A stretch of DNA of 64,000 bases from Motacilla alba alba (lineage: Eukaryota > Chordata > Aves > Passeriformes > Motacillidae): positions 36,523,052 to 36,587,051 of the forward strand of contig NC_052018.1 in assembly GCF_015832195.1 (NCBI RefSeq), read 5' to 3'. The notes beneath the pieces are model-generated. The model had not been told where the DNA came from. It searched no databases and saw nothing but the letters and a program-made list of their open reading frames with translations. Position numbers and translations under genes: made by a program. This document shows, piece by piece, positions 22,001-34,000 of the stretch (position 1 is its first letter; every line of letters starts with the position of its first letter).

Positions 22001-25000
22001 TTTTAAAAAAGACTAAAAATCATTGTGTGCTATAGCAGTTATAGCTACTGTGTTATTGCTTTGTATATTCCCACTGTGACTAGATAAAGTATGGCTTTGA
22101 ACGGATTTTTTGAAATTAATAACTTAAACAAATAATTATTAATCAACACTCTTAAGTCTTACTGTGCTTGTATTTGCATAATTGGTACAAATCAAGAACA
22201 AAAATAACTACTCTTTTTGATGTAATTTCCCAGGGTATTATGGAAGATGTCAACACTTAATACAAGTGTTTTTATTATTATGCAATGTATCATACTTCTG
22301 ATTTTCAAAAAATAATAACATAAAAGCTTTGAGGGTAAAAAGATTTTCAATTAGACACAGTAAGCTCCTGGTTTTCTTTCTTAATAGCTCCTCAGTACCA
22401 CTAAATCCACCACAATGTATTTAATAGTAATTTTTGATGTAATCTAACAGATGTCTAACAGATGTAATCCATTTAAGATTTCCGTGGATTGTAAATATAT
22501 AATAAATTTGCTGTCTATCTGCAAAATAGTGTACTCATATGAAACAAACTAGAGGCTTTTACATAAATTTTGTGAGGAAAAAAATGTCCATCTATATTTA
22601 AATATAAATTTTAAAAGAGAAAATTGTGTATTGAATTGTTTGAGTAGTCATCTTCCGTCTGTTTAACCCAGAAATACATAGTCTGTGAGCAAACAGTTGT
22701 AATATTTCAAAGGCTCACTGTATTAAAAACAAAGAACTTTAAGAGCTGCAAAGTACTTTCTTCCTCCAAGGGAATAAAAGAGCTAGGACCTAACTGTGGT
22801 TCTGTTTAAATATCAAAATTAAACTACTTCTAGCAGCATAGGATGTAAGTAACTAGTGACACAACTAAAGGGTCATTTTAACATGAGGAAAGGTAAGATT
22901 TTTTTCATTACTTTGAAAAGTTTAACCCAGTCTAGATTTCCTTTTTCACTCACATTTGCAAATATGAAAAATGTTCTTAACCATTTTTACACTGGGACCT
23001 AAGAGAAGTAATTAAATGCGTGGAGAACTGTGTAACAATTTTTCACTTTGTTTCAGTTCCATCAGGATTTCACAGGGAAAACATTTGGTCTTGCGTGCAC
23101 AGGGATGGATTAACTCTGTTTGAGAGGTAGTGGGGGGGCAGTTAACACTGATGGACAGAGTGGCTGCAGTTTGTGGCCGTAGCACACCCACCTGTTTTCT
23201 GTGCGTTTGTTTTCTGTGCTGTGGTCTATGAGTCAGACAGCACACGTACAGTGGGAAAGCAGCAGTCCCTGCTCATTGCCATGCTCCTCTCCTCCCAAAG
23301 CTGAGGCACCTCAGGCTTTCAAGAGGAGTTGGCAGCCAAGAGACTTTAGCTTTCCGCATCTCATCAGTTTTTCCTTCCACTCTGGGCTGTTAGTGTTTGT
23401 TGCCCAGCTAGTAAGTCATGCTGATGCCAGAATGATTTTGGCTTTTATATTTCTTCTATATATATTCACAGCTCTGTAGACTACTGTTGGATATAGTTCC
23501 TAGCTAACTCCAGTACCTTTCCCCACCCTGACAGGCAGAAAGCCAAAACACATTCCAGAGGCTCCAGGCCCTGAGGGGTCCAAGGCCCCTATCCTGTCTT
23601 GATTCTTCCTGGGAGCCAAGGTTGAAACCAGCTCTTCAAGACACATTTTCATAAACAAAGTTTAGTTCCTATCTAAAGTGGGGGGGGGCTACAGAAGAGG
23701 TGGAACCAAAAGGGAGTGATTATTTCATCACTTGTGCTTCTAACTGGGGATTCTTATCAATTATGCCAATCTGCTAAATTTATAAAATTGTATTCACCCT
23801 GTGCAGGGTGGGCATTTTTCCATATTTGTCCCTTGGAGACCTCCAATAAAGATCAGCTTTTATATTGCCTCCTATACTAATATTGTCTTGAAAGTATGTT
23901 GTTTTATTTCTAGGTCTTTAAGGCATCAATGCTATTAAATGAAGCATTGAATTTATCTGACATTAAATAAGAAAAATCTGCCTCTTAGAGGAAGAAAGGA
24001 ACTAAGCATCTAAGCTACAACCAAATATAATATAAAAAAATATAACACTTAAATAAATAATACCAAAAAAAGGACTTATATTGTCAGTAGGGAACTGATT
24101 TAACATCAAGTGTCTTGAAGAAACACATATGTGATCAGACTGCTTTCATCACAAATCTTTTCAAACTGGGATAGCAATATGACTGCAATGATGCTACTAC
24201 TACCAAAATTATACAAATATAACAATTGACCTATAGTATAATGTGAAATAATTACCATATTACAGATTAAAATACATATGAAAGTGTAACAGTGTAAGAA
24301 ACAAAAGAGCATAGTTGAGGCAGGATATTTTATTGGAGGAGTGAGGATTCAAAGGCATTTTCTGCTGAGGTAAGATCTCTGATATTTGATACTTTTCTTG
24401 TTGTTACAAAAGTAAAATTTGAGTATGAAAGAGAAAGCAAGCAGTCAGTAAGTTTGTGTGTTAACAGTCTTGGATATCAGTCATATGCACATTATGCTGC
24501 GCATACTTCTAAAAGCCCCATAGTAGCTGATAAGTTTTATGTAAGTCTTCAGAGAGACAAACCAAAGAAAGAAATCTAAGTTTGTCTAGCTCTACCATTT
24601 TTACTAGAGCTATCTGCTCTAATCGACAATTTTTAAGTCAGGCAATTTTTAAACTTTTCTTGGAGTTAACTGATGTTCCTTGTTAAAACAATCTCACCCC
24701 AGCTGGGAAAAAAAAAACAAAAAAACCAAAACAAAAACCCCAAAAGTAGCTACAGCTAATCCCTGGCTGCATTCTTGCAGCTTTCAGAGTGCAAATGAAA
24801 ATCTGCATCAGATAGAAAAGTACTATTTGTTAAACCAGTCTAAAGCTGGCAAAGCTTATACCAGCCTCTGTGGCTAATGGTGCATGAAAATTATTGTTTT
24901 GAAAATAACTGTGTCAGTTTAAAATATTATTGCCTGTCTCCCAGAGGATACCACCCACATAGTGGAGTCAGCCGACTGAGAACACAGATAACTCTAAGCT

Positions 25001-28000
25001 GCTTCAGGATAAAATCCACTGTTTAAAGCATAAAATGCCGAGGGGGGTGGGGGCAGCTTGAATTAAGCTTTTGGACTTTGCACTGAAACAGCTCAGAGGC
25101 AACTGTGTCTCATTCTGCCACCAGAGCTGGGGCAGGCATCTTTGGCAGGCACAAAGAGCTGGGGGCAGCAGCAAAGAGCCACAGCTGCCTTCTCAGTGAG
25201 GGTGTGTGAGCTCCAAGCACGTCTCTTACCTTTGTGCTACACATTCACAGCATTTGGGCAAATGGTGAGGCCTTAACCACTAAATCAAATAGGTAATAAA
25301 ACACACCATATGAGGGGTTTCAGATTTAATTCTGAGTATTGTACATGATGTAACCAGACATTAAGAGGGAACAATAAGCTCATGTCTCAGTCTGCTCTGA
25401 ATTTTTGACTTCACTGTGATTAACTCTTAAGTGGTAGCAATGATACAGGGAGAAGATTTCACTTTTCTGATCCCACCTACCCTGCATTTTTTTCCCTTAA
25501 TATGAAATATGAAATGTATAAGACATGTAGTGGCATCCCTGATCCAATAATGCTTAAAAGAGACAGTATGCTTCAGTGACTCAAGCCGTTTCTCTTCCTG
25601 AGTTCCTAAAAATTCTTCTGCTCTGTGTTGATGCTGATACTGTGATCTGACCAAGGAAGCCCTTACCATGCTTTCTTTTTAAACACAGGATTCACTGTTG
25701 TAGCATTGCATGTCTTGATACGTACTGCTAATATAAAGGTATTTGTAGACCAGGCTGGAATGTTTTCTTAGGCAGGTCAGTGTACAGCTCCTACACACAG
25801 CAGCAGCCTACTTTTGTTTTTAATACTCACTGTGCTCTTGTTTTTAAAGCTTTGGAGTTTGGCTTGAAATCCAGGCCACCCGGAATTTAACAGCAAAACT
25901 TTCACAGAGTTCAGTGTGATCAGGATTTCAACCTCAATGCCTAATGTTACTAATGTGGGATGCGGTAAACTTGATCATCCAGTTTTTTATGGCCACAACA
26001 GATGTTCCTTCTTTTGGACCAATGGAAAGCTACTGAACTTCATCCACCCTCCAAAACAAAAATACAAGCATTTGTTTACAGCCTGATTCCAGGAATATGA
26101 ATTGAATTATCAGCTGTGAGGTTTGTTCTTGTTTATTTATGAACAAATATACGCACAATTCTTGCTTTTAAGAAATGTTTCCCAGATTGTATTTCCTCTA
26201 TACAGTAACAGTATTTTAAACAGTCTAATGCTCCATTATAATTTGTTTAGCACAATCAAAATATCATCATAGCATTTTTTACCTCATTTTTTAAAAATGG
26301 ACCAGTATTTTTCCTCTGTCTTTGAAAACAACATGTTATGGTTATATGTTTTCCATTTGGTAGACTTATAATTTAGATTGACTATAATACAACATTTCTG
26401 TAATCACGACCCAAGGCACAACCTATAGAAAGCAAAGGTACTGAATACAAATGTTTTCTTCCTCTTGAACACATTCAATGAATTTTCAAATCAGCAAAAA
26501 AGGTTAAAAGACTGATGCCTTCTCCTAAATTAGAAGAATATACATGATAATGTAATAACTGAGACCTGAAATTTTCTAATTTAAGGAGCAATAAAATTAT
26601 TGCTAATTTAAATGGTACCGTCCCATCTCTGGGGTAAATAGCCAGTGGTTCTTCCAATCAAACAACAGGATAGAAACAAGAATGGGAGTGTAAAGGCTCT
26701 CTATTAGAGGAATGGAAGCTTCATTAACATGCATCTGTTTCTTATGAATAAAAGAACTTTACACCTTTTCCTTTCTCTTTCTTGAATTGGACTGATTTCA
26801 GGAGTCACAGAACTGTTTTTATTGTGCCAGATTAAAATTTCTTGTGCCTTGCTTAGTCTTCAGCTTATGTGAAGGCTTTGCTCACAACCAAGCCCCCCAC
26901 TTTGCTTTAATACATGCTGCAGCTGTGTTTATTTTTAGTTCTGTGGGCTGCCCTTGACAGTGATTCTTCCAGCAGCCCTCTCAGGGTAGGATTTATCAGA
27001 GTGGCTGAGCAGCTCATGCTTCCACACATCTAGTCTCACTACAACTTCCTTGTCCTGGCTCTTTGTGGACCTTTGCCCAATGTAACTCACTAAACCAACA
27101 GGAAGTTACCTAACTTTTTGAATAAGCCTCTTTTTGTGCCATTTTAGTGAATTGCAACAGCTCAGGTAAAAGTCCCACAAATACCAAAGGCAGCCTAGTA
27201 AGTGGCACAAGTTCTTGGCTGGATGAGGGAAAATCATGATGGAACTGTGACCTTTTGGAAGCAGAGATCTATTGTGTGTCTTGCAAAACTGTTTCCGGAT
27301 GAAAAATATCCATTTTTCTTTTCTGAGCAGATTTGTACTGACTGAACTAGCTCATTGAAGACAACATGTTACCCACACAGGAGGAGGAGCAGGAGCACAT
27401 TCCAGGAGGTATGGAGGGAAACTCTCCGGTCAGCAAGTCCCTCCCAAGGAACCACACTTGCAGGTTGTACACAAAGTGTGCAAATTATCTGGCGTTGTGA
27501 AGTGGAACATACCAAAAAGACATACCCATTATTAGGTTAACTGATGTTAATGCTCATTATGATACATATTTCCCCTTTTCAAACATGCAAATTGGAACTC
27601 TCAAGCTGGTGTAAACTCTGTAATGCTTACATTTATAAAATGATTGTCTATCTTAGTGCTGCATGCTTCACAAATCCTCACGGCAGACAGAGAGGATTCC
27701 AAATGTATTCTAAAGGTTCATTTCAAACAAATGAGACAGTGGTCACATTAGTAATTCAACCCTCTGATTATCTGAGATCTCAGTTGGGAAGGAAAACCTC
27801 AAGCTGTGAGTAGATAACATAATCCCTAAAAGTAATTTAGCTGTTCCTCATGAGTGGTAAATTTTCCTGGAGGAGCCAGTGCTAACTTTGTCCCACTTTC
27901 AGATGCTGGCATTCGTGTGCAGTCTCTACTCCTTCTTCAGCCCTCCAAACAAGCAGCCAGCTTGTTTGGAGGCAGCTGCCACAGAACAATCTGCTCCATG

Positions 28001-29194
28001 GCCAAGCCTCACCATTCCTGTTACCTGTGGCTCTGGGGCTCGGCATTCTCAGCTGGAATGCCACGCACTGATCGGGTATGTAAAGCTCTGGAATGTCCTG
28101 AATGAATCTGTGCAGGTTCAACAGGACCCTGGGTTTTTATTGAAGAAATACAAAACTATATAGTGAACAGTGGTGCCTCAAGGAATCTGGTACTTGGGAA
28201 GAAAAAATACATGAGGGTTTTTTTTTTTCCTTTCTCACTAAAACTTAAAGTGGGAGCCAGCTTTTTCCATGAGTACAAAAGTGATTGAGTTTGATGTATG
28301 CCTAGAGTGATTGTTCCTAAAGAATGCTGGCCTGGCACTATCCTCAGGAACATTCTGCCTGCTCCAAAGGGCTTCCATCCCTAAAAATCCTTTGGCAAAC
28401 AGATCTGAATTATGTGACCCTCTGCTGAATATGTGCCCCCTCAGCTGCTGACAAATACTTACTGCATGTATCCATAAGGATAGTTCAACATGTGTCCAGA
28501 GTTCAAACTAAGTTCAGCATGTTTTGGGGTTGATGGCTTTATTCCACTTGGAAGAATCTGGGGGCGAAGGAAAGAACCAACCATAACCATAATACTTGTC
28601 AACATACTTGTAGTATGTTCCAAGGGTAAAAATAGCTCATGACAAATGTAAGGCATGGGAGCCTGAGCTCTTCTTGGAGTGACTGAGAGTCCTGTAGGGT
28701 TTGGGTGTCACTAGGAAAAGAACCTCCCCCATTTTCTGTGGAGAGGGGAATCCTGCAGATCAGCACACCAAAGCACCTCTCCAGTTGACAGTATTCTTTC
28801 TTGTGGAGAAAGAATACAGTGGATAAATGAATAAAGGAAAAAAAAAAAAACAACAAAAAAAAACCACCAGAGTTTGTCATTTTGTTCCTGTTGACTTCAA
28901 TTTTAGTCAGGTATGGGTTGGTTCAATAGGCAGGTTCCTTGCTAAGCAGCTTGTACCTAAAAACCCCCGACCAGCTGGCTCTCACAGGCCTGGACTTTGG
29001 AAATCCCAGAGAAATGTAAAGATGTAACCCGAATCCAGACAAATAGGAATCCTGGTTGGAAAAAAAATGACGATGTCAAAGAAGACAGGGTGTTTCCAAG
29101 CCCAGAAGAGGCACAACACACCTTGCACTTGAATGCAATCTCTGGGCGTTTGATGGTAACACATGTATGTAACAAGGCATGTGTTCCATCAGCA
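19076..29194. other. Gene-poor intergenic sequence
   Basis: About 10 kb of AT-rich DNA with no recognised gene. It holds A-rich tracts (around 24708-24745 and 28838-28866, the latter after GAATAAAG) and a perfect 13-bp inverted repeat (27942-27972). In human this interval would contain SRSF12, but neither an RRM nor an RS domain is visible here and there is no promoter CpG island. Confidence 0.5.
27942..27972. repeat. Perfect inverted repeat (13-bp arms, 5-base loop)
   Basis: Arm CCTCCAAACAAGC at 27942-27954, loop AGCCA, and the exact reverse complement GCTTGTTTGGAGG at 27960-27972. A transcript from either strand could form a stable hairpin. No associated gene or repeat family is evident. 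Confidence 0.85.
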
Positions 29195-29763
29195 TGTTGT
29201 GCCAAATTAGGTTCTTACACCCAGTGTGCAAGAGGCCAATCCACACTCAGAGTCAGGTATTTGATTTATTTACAGTTCTGCAAAGAAAGGCGTGCTGGGT
29301 GGCAATTCCATTATCAAAACATTTCACTACTTACACATTTTAGCAAAGGCATGATTGTTCCCTGGCTACAAGTTACATAGTTCTCCTCCTACTTACCGGT
29401 CTATTTTTTATTGGTTAATTGAGTCCCTCTCTTCTTGTGCTAATTAGTCCACATACTCAGTCTTTCTCTTCTTTTGAGTCAGGGGACCATGAGTTGGTGG
29501 CTACAATCTCTTTCTGCCAGAATTACATTTCACCCAGTTGGAGCTGATTTCAGCACAGTTGCTAAATTGGCTTTGTTAGTTTCCTTCTTATCATGGGAGC
29601 TCTGCCAAATGTCCTTGTGGTTTGTAAATTCTGCATTCTCATTACCCACTATCTGCCGGACAACCTTCTTCCCAAGCTTTTTTAACACCACCCTCTCCCC
29701 ACCACATCTGAGATCACTGAAGCACACCAAGCCCTAAAGTTTAACAAGGCAATTCTTCCAACA
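29195..29763 (-). mobile_element. Endogenous retrovirus LTR (569 bp)
   Basis: On the minus strand the element begins TGTTGGAAGAATTGCC and ends CCTAATTTGGCACAACA, so both termini are TGTTG/CAACA inverted repeats. An AATAAA signal (minus copy of 29265-29270) is followed by a U5-like segment reading CACACTGGGTGTAAGAACC, a sequence style familiar from avian ERV LTRs. No primer-binding site is seen next to it and flanking duplications are not evident, so it is probably a solo LTR. It ends only 21 bases before the next LTR. Confidence 0.7.
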
Positions 29764-29784
29764 CGTAATTTATCTAATATTTTA

Positions 29785-30320
29785 TGCTGGTTTCGGCTGG
29801 TGTGGAATTAATTTTCTTCACAATGGCTGGCACGGGACTGTGTTTTGGATTTGTGCTGAACACAGGGTTGATAACAAAGAGATGTTTTTGTTATTCCTGG
29901 GCAGGGCTTACACAGAGCCAAGGCCTTCTCCAATTTCTGCACTGCCATGCTGGTGGGGAGGCTGGGGGAGCTTGGGAGGAGACACAGCCCGGACAGGTGA
30001 CCCCAAACTGACCAAAGGGACATTCCAGACCATGGAACATCATGCTCAGTATCTAAAGCAGGGGAAGAAGGAGGAAGGGAAGGACGTTTGCAGTGATGGC
30101 GCTTGTCTTCCCAAGCCACCCTGAGGTGTGATGGGGCCCTGCTCTCCTGGGGATGGCTGAACACCCGCCTGCCCATGGGAAGCAGTGAATTCATTCCTTG
30201 CTTTGCTTGCGTGCATGGCTTCTGTTTTCCCTATGGAACTATCTTTATCTCAGCTTGTGGGATTTCTGCCTTTACCCTCCGCCATCCCGCGGGTGAGGGA
30301 CTCAGCGAGCGGCGCGGCAC
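29785..30320 (+). mobile_element. Avian ERVL-type LTR, abutting the PM20D2 promoter
   Basis: Homologous along most of its length to the LTR at 60221-60793. Shared blocks in the same order include GTTTTGGATTTGT, GGGCAGGGCTTACACAGAG versus GAGCAGGGCTTCCACAGCA, CTGACCAAAGGGACATTCCA, GATGGGGCCCTGCT, GGCTGAACACC and TTTATCTCAG. The text matches the abundant avian ERVL LTR I recall. The ancestral TATA position now reads ATCTAAAG (about 30051), so its own promoter is decayed. The 3' end merges into the CpG island of PM20D2 near 30.3 kb and the last part of the LTR is not intact. The PM20D2 start codon is about 250 bases further on. Confidence 0.8.
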
Positions 30321-30441
30321 CGCGCCCGGCACGGGCTGCGGGCGGGCCCCCGAAACACCGCAGGCTGGCCGGGGCCGCGCCAGGCACGCTGGGGCGGGGA
30401 GTTCCGGCGGGGCGCCGCCTGTAGGCCAGGCCGTGATTTCC

Positions 30442-30463
30442 AACTACATTTCCCACCGTGCCT
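30442..30463 (+). promoter_or_regulatory. ZNF143/SBS-type element
   Basis: AACTACATTTCCCACCGTGC closely fits the long SBS motif (ACTACAATTCCCAGCATGC class) bound by ZNF143 at many vertebrate housekeeping promoters. It lies about 110-130 bases before the PM20D2 start codon, inside the CpG island, a typical position for this factor. Confidence 0.6.
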
Positions 30464-30479
30464 GGCGGCGCAGAGAGGC

Positions 30480-30489
30480 GATAAAAGGG
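30480..30489 (+). promoter_or_regulatory. TATA-like motif of PM20D2
   Basis: GATAAAAGGGGG lies about 90 bases before the start codon and 20 bases after the ZNF143-like element. It could position the start site, but many CpG-island promoters do not use such a motif, so this is tentative. Confidence 0.35.
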
Positions 30490-30570
30490 GGAACGGCGCA
30501 GGTGTCACGCTGGAGGGCAGGTGCGGGCGGCGGGTTGGGCTGGGCTGAGCAGCGGTGCTCCCGAGGCCTC

Positions 30571-31008
30571 ATGAAGCCGCAAGAGTCGCCGGAGAGCGGC
30601 CCCGCCACCGCCGCCGCGCTGGAGGCGCTGAAGCAGCGGGCGTGCGAGAGCGTGGATCTGAACGCTGCGCGTCTGGGCGCGCTGAGCCGCGACATCTGGA
30701 GCCGTCCCGAGCTGGCGTACGCGGAGCACCAGGCGCACGACGCCCTGACCCGCTTCTTCTCCGGCGGGGACCTGCCCGGCGCCGCCTGGGCCGTGCAGCC
30801 GCGCTACAAGCTGGGCACGGCTTTCCGCGCCGACTGGGGCACGGCGGCCCCGCAGGACCCGCTCCGCCTGGCCTTCCTCTGCGAGTACGACGCGCTGCCC
30901 GGGCTCGGGCACGCCTGCGGCCACAACCTCATCGCCGAGGTGGGAGCCGCCGCCGCGCTGGCGCTCAAGGCCGCCCTGGAGAGCCTGGCGGAGCCCGCGG
31001 CCGTGCAG
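30571..31008 (+). CDS. PM20D2: PM20D2 coding exon 1
   Basis: 146 codons from ATG (MKPQESPE) to GCC GTG CAG, donor GTGGGA, phase 0. Contains the GHACGHN metal-binding motif. The chosen ATG is the first in frame within the CpG island that gives an N-terminus of family length. The frame is open further upstream into LTR sequence, which is not family-like. Confidence 0.93.
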
Positions 31009-34000
31009 GTGGGAGCCCTCCCGGGGGAGCGGTGGTGAGCGCTCCCTGACAGCCCCTGACTCGCCCTGTGCCTTTGTGCTGCAGATCACGGTGCTGGGGA
31101 CCCCCGCGGAAGAGCAAGGAGGAGGCAAAATAGACCTCATCAAGGCTGGAGCGTTCGACGGCCTGGATGTGGTTTTCATGGCGCACCCTTCGCAAGAAAA
31201 CGCTGCTTACCTGCCCGACGTGGCCGAGCATGAGTGAGTGGGTGGGTTCAGGTGGAAAGAGATGGTTTGTTATTAGACTTTTGTCTCCTTCCTGAGAAGG
31301 GGACCTGTTTTAGCAGTGGCTGAACCCGAGCCTTGCAGGTGCCCTTCAGACAAAGGTATTTGCTCTCAGCTAAGGAGCCAGGTTAGTGTTAGGGAAGGGC
31401 ACCCACAGCCATTCTTCAGAAGTGCCGTGTTCAGCCTAGTGCTCAAATCCTGGACTGATCTGAGATAATCTTCCATGTATCCCAAAAATCCATCTTTTGT
31501 TCTGACGTTTCTGGGCATTTCTTTTAAACATTTATGTGATTATGCCATCTGTTGAAGTAGAATTTAAAGACACAAATGCAGGGTCTCAAGGGTCGTCATT
31601 CTGTGCTTTCCTGGATGCCAGTCATGTGGTCCTCTATGCATTTTTAATCAGTTTGGAGGGTGTTTCAGGTTTGCCTTCCTCCTTTTGAAAGAGCTGGCCA
31701 GCAAAGCCTGACTGAAGTTTGGATCTCTAGTAACTTCCACACTAAATTTAGTCACAGCCATATTGTGTGTATTTACTCTCACATCAAGTTTTTGGTTTTG
31801 ATCCATAGTACCTGTCTTTCCTTCATGTTTGCTCCCAGTGTAAGGATGGACAGCAGTCCTACCCACACAGCTGCCTTTTCTGCCAGCTGTATAACTCTTT
31901 GAAAATTATGCCTTGTCTTCTTCTGATTGGCCCTAATGTTATAACTGAGACCTGAAACTTTCTAATATAAGGAGCAAGAAAATTTTTGCTAATTTGCTAA
32001 TTGAGAGACAGCGCTGGCTCACTTGTGCTTTGAGTCACTTGGTTTGCCTTAAAGTACACCTTGCCGGAATTGCATCCCCAGAATTGTACACACTACATGA
32101 GGTGCACTTGCCTTACATCTTACTCAGCTGCTGCATGGACCATAGCATTTCCTTATAATTTTGGAGACAGCTGGCATGTTTGGGACTTCCTCTTTAGTAA
32201 TTTTCAAGCAATCAACTCTTAGGCAAATGCTTGGTCTTTAAGTACATGATTTTAAAAAAATGCTTTGGAGCTTCATTCTTTTCTTGCTCTGCCAGTCTGC
32301 AATGCCATGCTGTTCTTCCTTTAGTGTTGTAAATGTCTGTTTCCACAGTGTCCCAGCAGTAGTCTGCCAGCAGGTTTTTTTCCTATATTTTATGTCACGT
32401 TCTTCTTTGTGTTATGTGATTGCTGATCCCAGAGGGTCTTACCTTGCAGAGACTCCACTAGTAAACTCCCTCCAGTGCAACAGTTTTTACAGGTATTACA
32501 TTTGACTGTCTCAGACTAAATTCTGAATTATTCAAATAAGTAATTTTCCATCACTTATGACTTGTATTGGGAACTATTTTCACACTGGTTGTTTTACTGT
32601 CCGGCTCTGATATGCTTGATTTTACTGACCATTTTGCTTTTACCAGGGCTGTTTCCAGTGGATAGTTTGCTTCTGTAAATGCCAGGTTACATGGTAAAAC
32701 AGACAAGAGTTAGTCTTCTTCACCTGGCCAGTTCCCTGCTACATTCCTTCCTTGTGTTTCTAAAGAGTCTCAACTGGTTGTTGTAACCTCCTTCAAGACT
32801 TAGCCCAACTTGCCTTTGCTTTACCTTAAGACTATAATCTTCAAGACATAGTTTTCAATGATAGTTTTGTGTTTCTGCTTTCTTTTGTCTTTCTGCAATA
32901 GCCTTTTGAGTTTGATACAGTAAGATCTGGAAATCTCTCCTCAGAGGTCAAGATCTGCAGTAGGATGCAAGTCCTAGATAGCCTTTAAACCTTTGGACAT
33001 GGAGAAGGCATGGAATTGTAGTGCTGAGTGAAACAACTTATTACCTCCAAAAGCTTGAAATACTGTGTTTGTCATATTTTATGTAATTATGAGGTTTCAA
33101 AGGTAGAAAGACAGTTTTTCAAATTTTAATTGATGTTTGGTTGTTTGCAGGCAGTTTGACTGGTGATCACTAGGTTGCAAGTATTGCTGTGTGTGCAATT
33201 CTGAAAACTGGCTTGTCCCTGAAATAAGATTAACATATTGGGATAACTGGTGGATACATGCCAAAGTTTGCTGATTCTTATTCACTTACCCTTCACTTAA
33301 TCAGCCTATTTATTGTTGGGCAAACAGAATCCACATTCTTCTGGTGGTATTCTTAAACTGGCTTAGGGTGTTTTTATTCTGCAAAATCTGTTGGGTTTTT
33401 CTGAGTGCCTGTGACATTTGTGTGGCAAAAGAAGTACAAGTAAAGGAATGCTGAAAGAACGTTTTTTAATAAGAAACACATGTTCCTTCTGGAAGAGAAT
33501 ACTGAAGCATGACTTTTTGCTGTACTTTGCCTTCTATTTTTTTTGAGAATGTCCAGGGATCTTTGTGAGTTGATTTGAGGGGTTGCAGTCTAATACTTGG
33601 GATATTAATGGACAAGTTTCTTACATTTCTTAATAAATTTAAAATAAATCTCCTAGTCTAAAGAATGAGTTCTAGGATTGTTTTGGAAGATTTGTGGGGA
33701 TAGAAAAGGGCAAGCTTAATTTGGATTGCCGCAGTAGTAAGAGACGTTTCCTGTTGCAACAGTACACTGCATTGTGTCCCTCCTTGCCTTCCAGAATTTA
33801 AGTGCTGGTGTTAACTTCCAGCTGTGGCATGGTTCTGAGCACAAGGGGTCACTTCAGGATAACTGGTTAAGTTGGCATTTGTGCAGGACAGAGGGACAAG
33901 CAAATTAGGCTGGTCATGGCTGGATAAGAGACAGGTTATGTGTCTTGGGGTGGGAGGAACGCTTGAAGATTGAGTTTTTTTCTATAAAGGAGGGGGTCTG

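Larger units (their letters stand above)
30280..31090. promoter_or_regulatory. CpG island of PM20D2
   Basis: Sharp rise to CG-rich sequence covering the immediate upstream region and exon 1 of PM20D2. It contains the ZNF143-like element and a TATA-like motif listed separately. Confidence 0.85.

Noticed and set aside
30103..30570. PM20D2 frame extending upstream of the chosen ATG
   Set aside because: The extension runs through LTR sequence and the core promoter and has no similarity to M20 peptidases.
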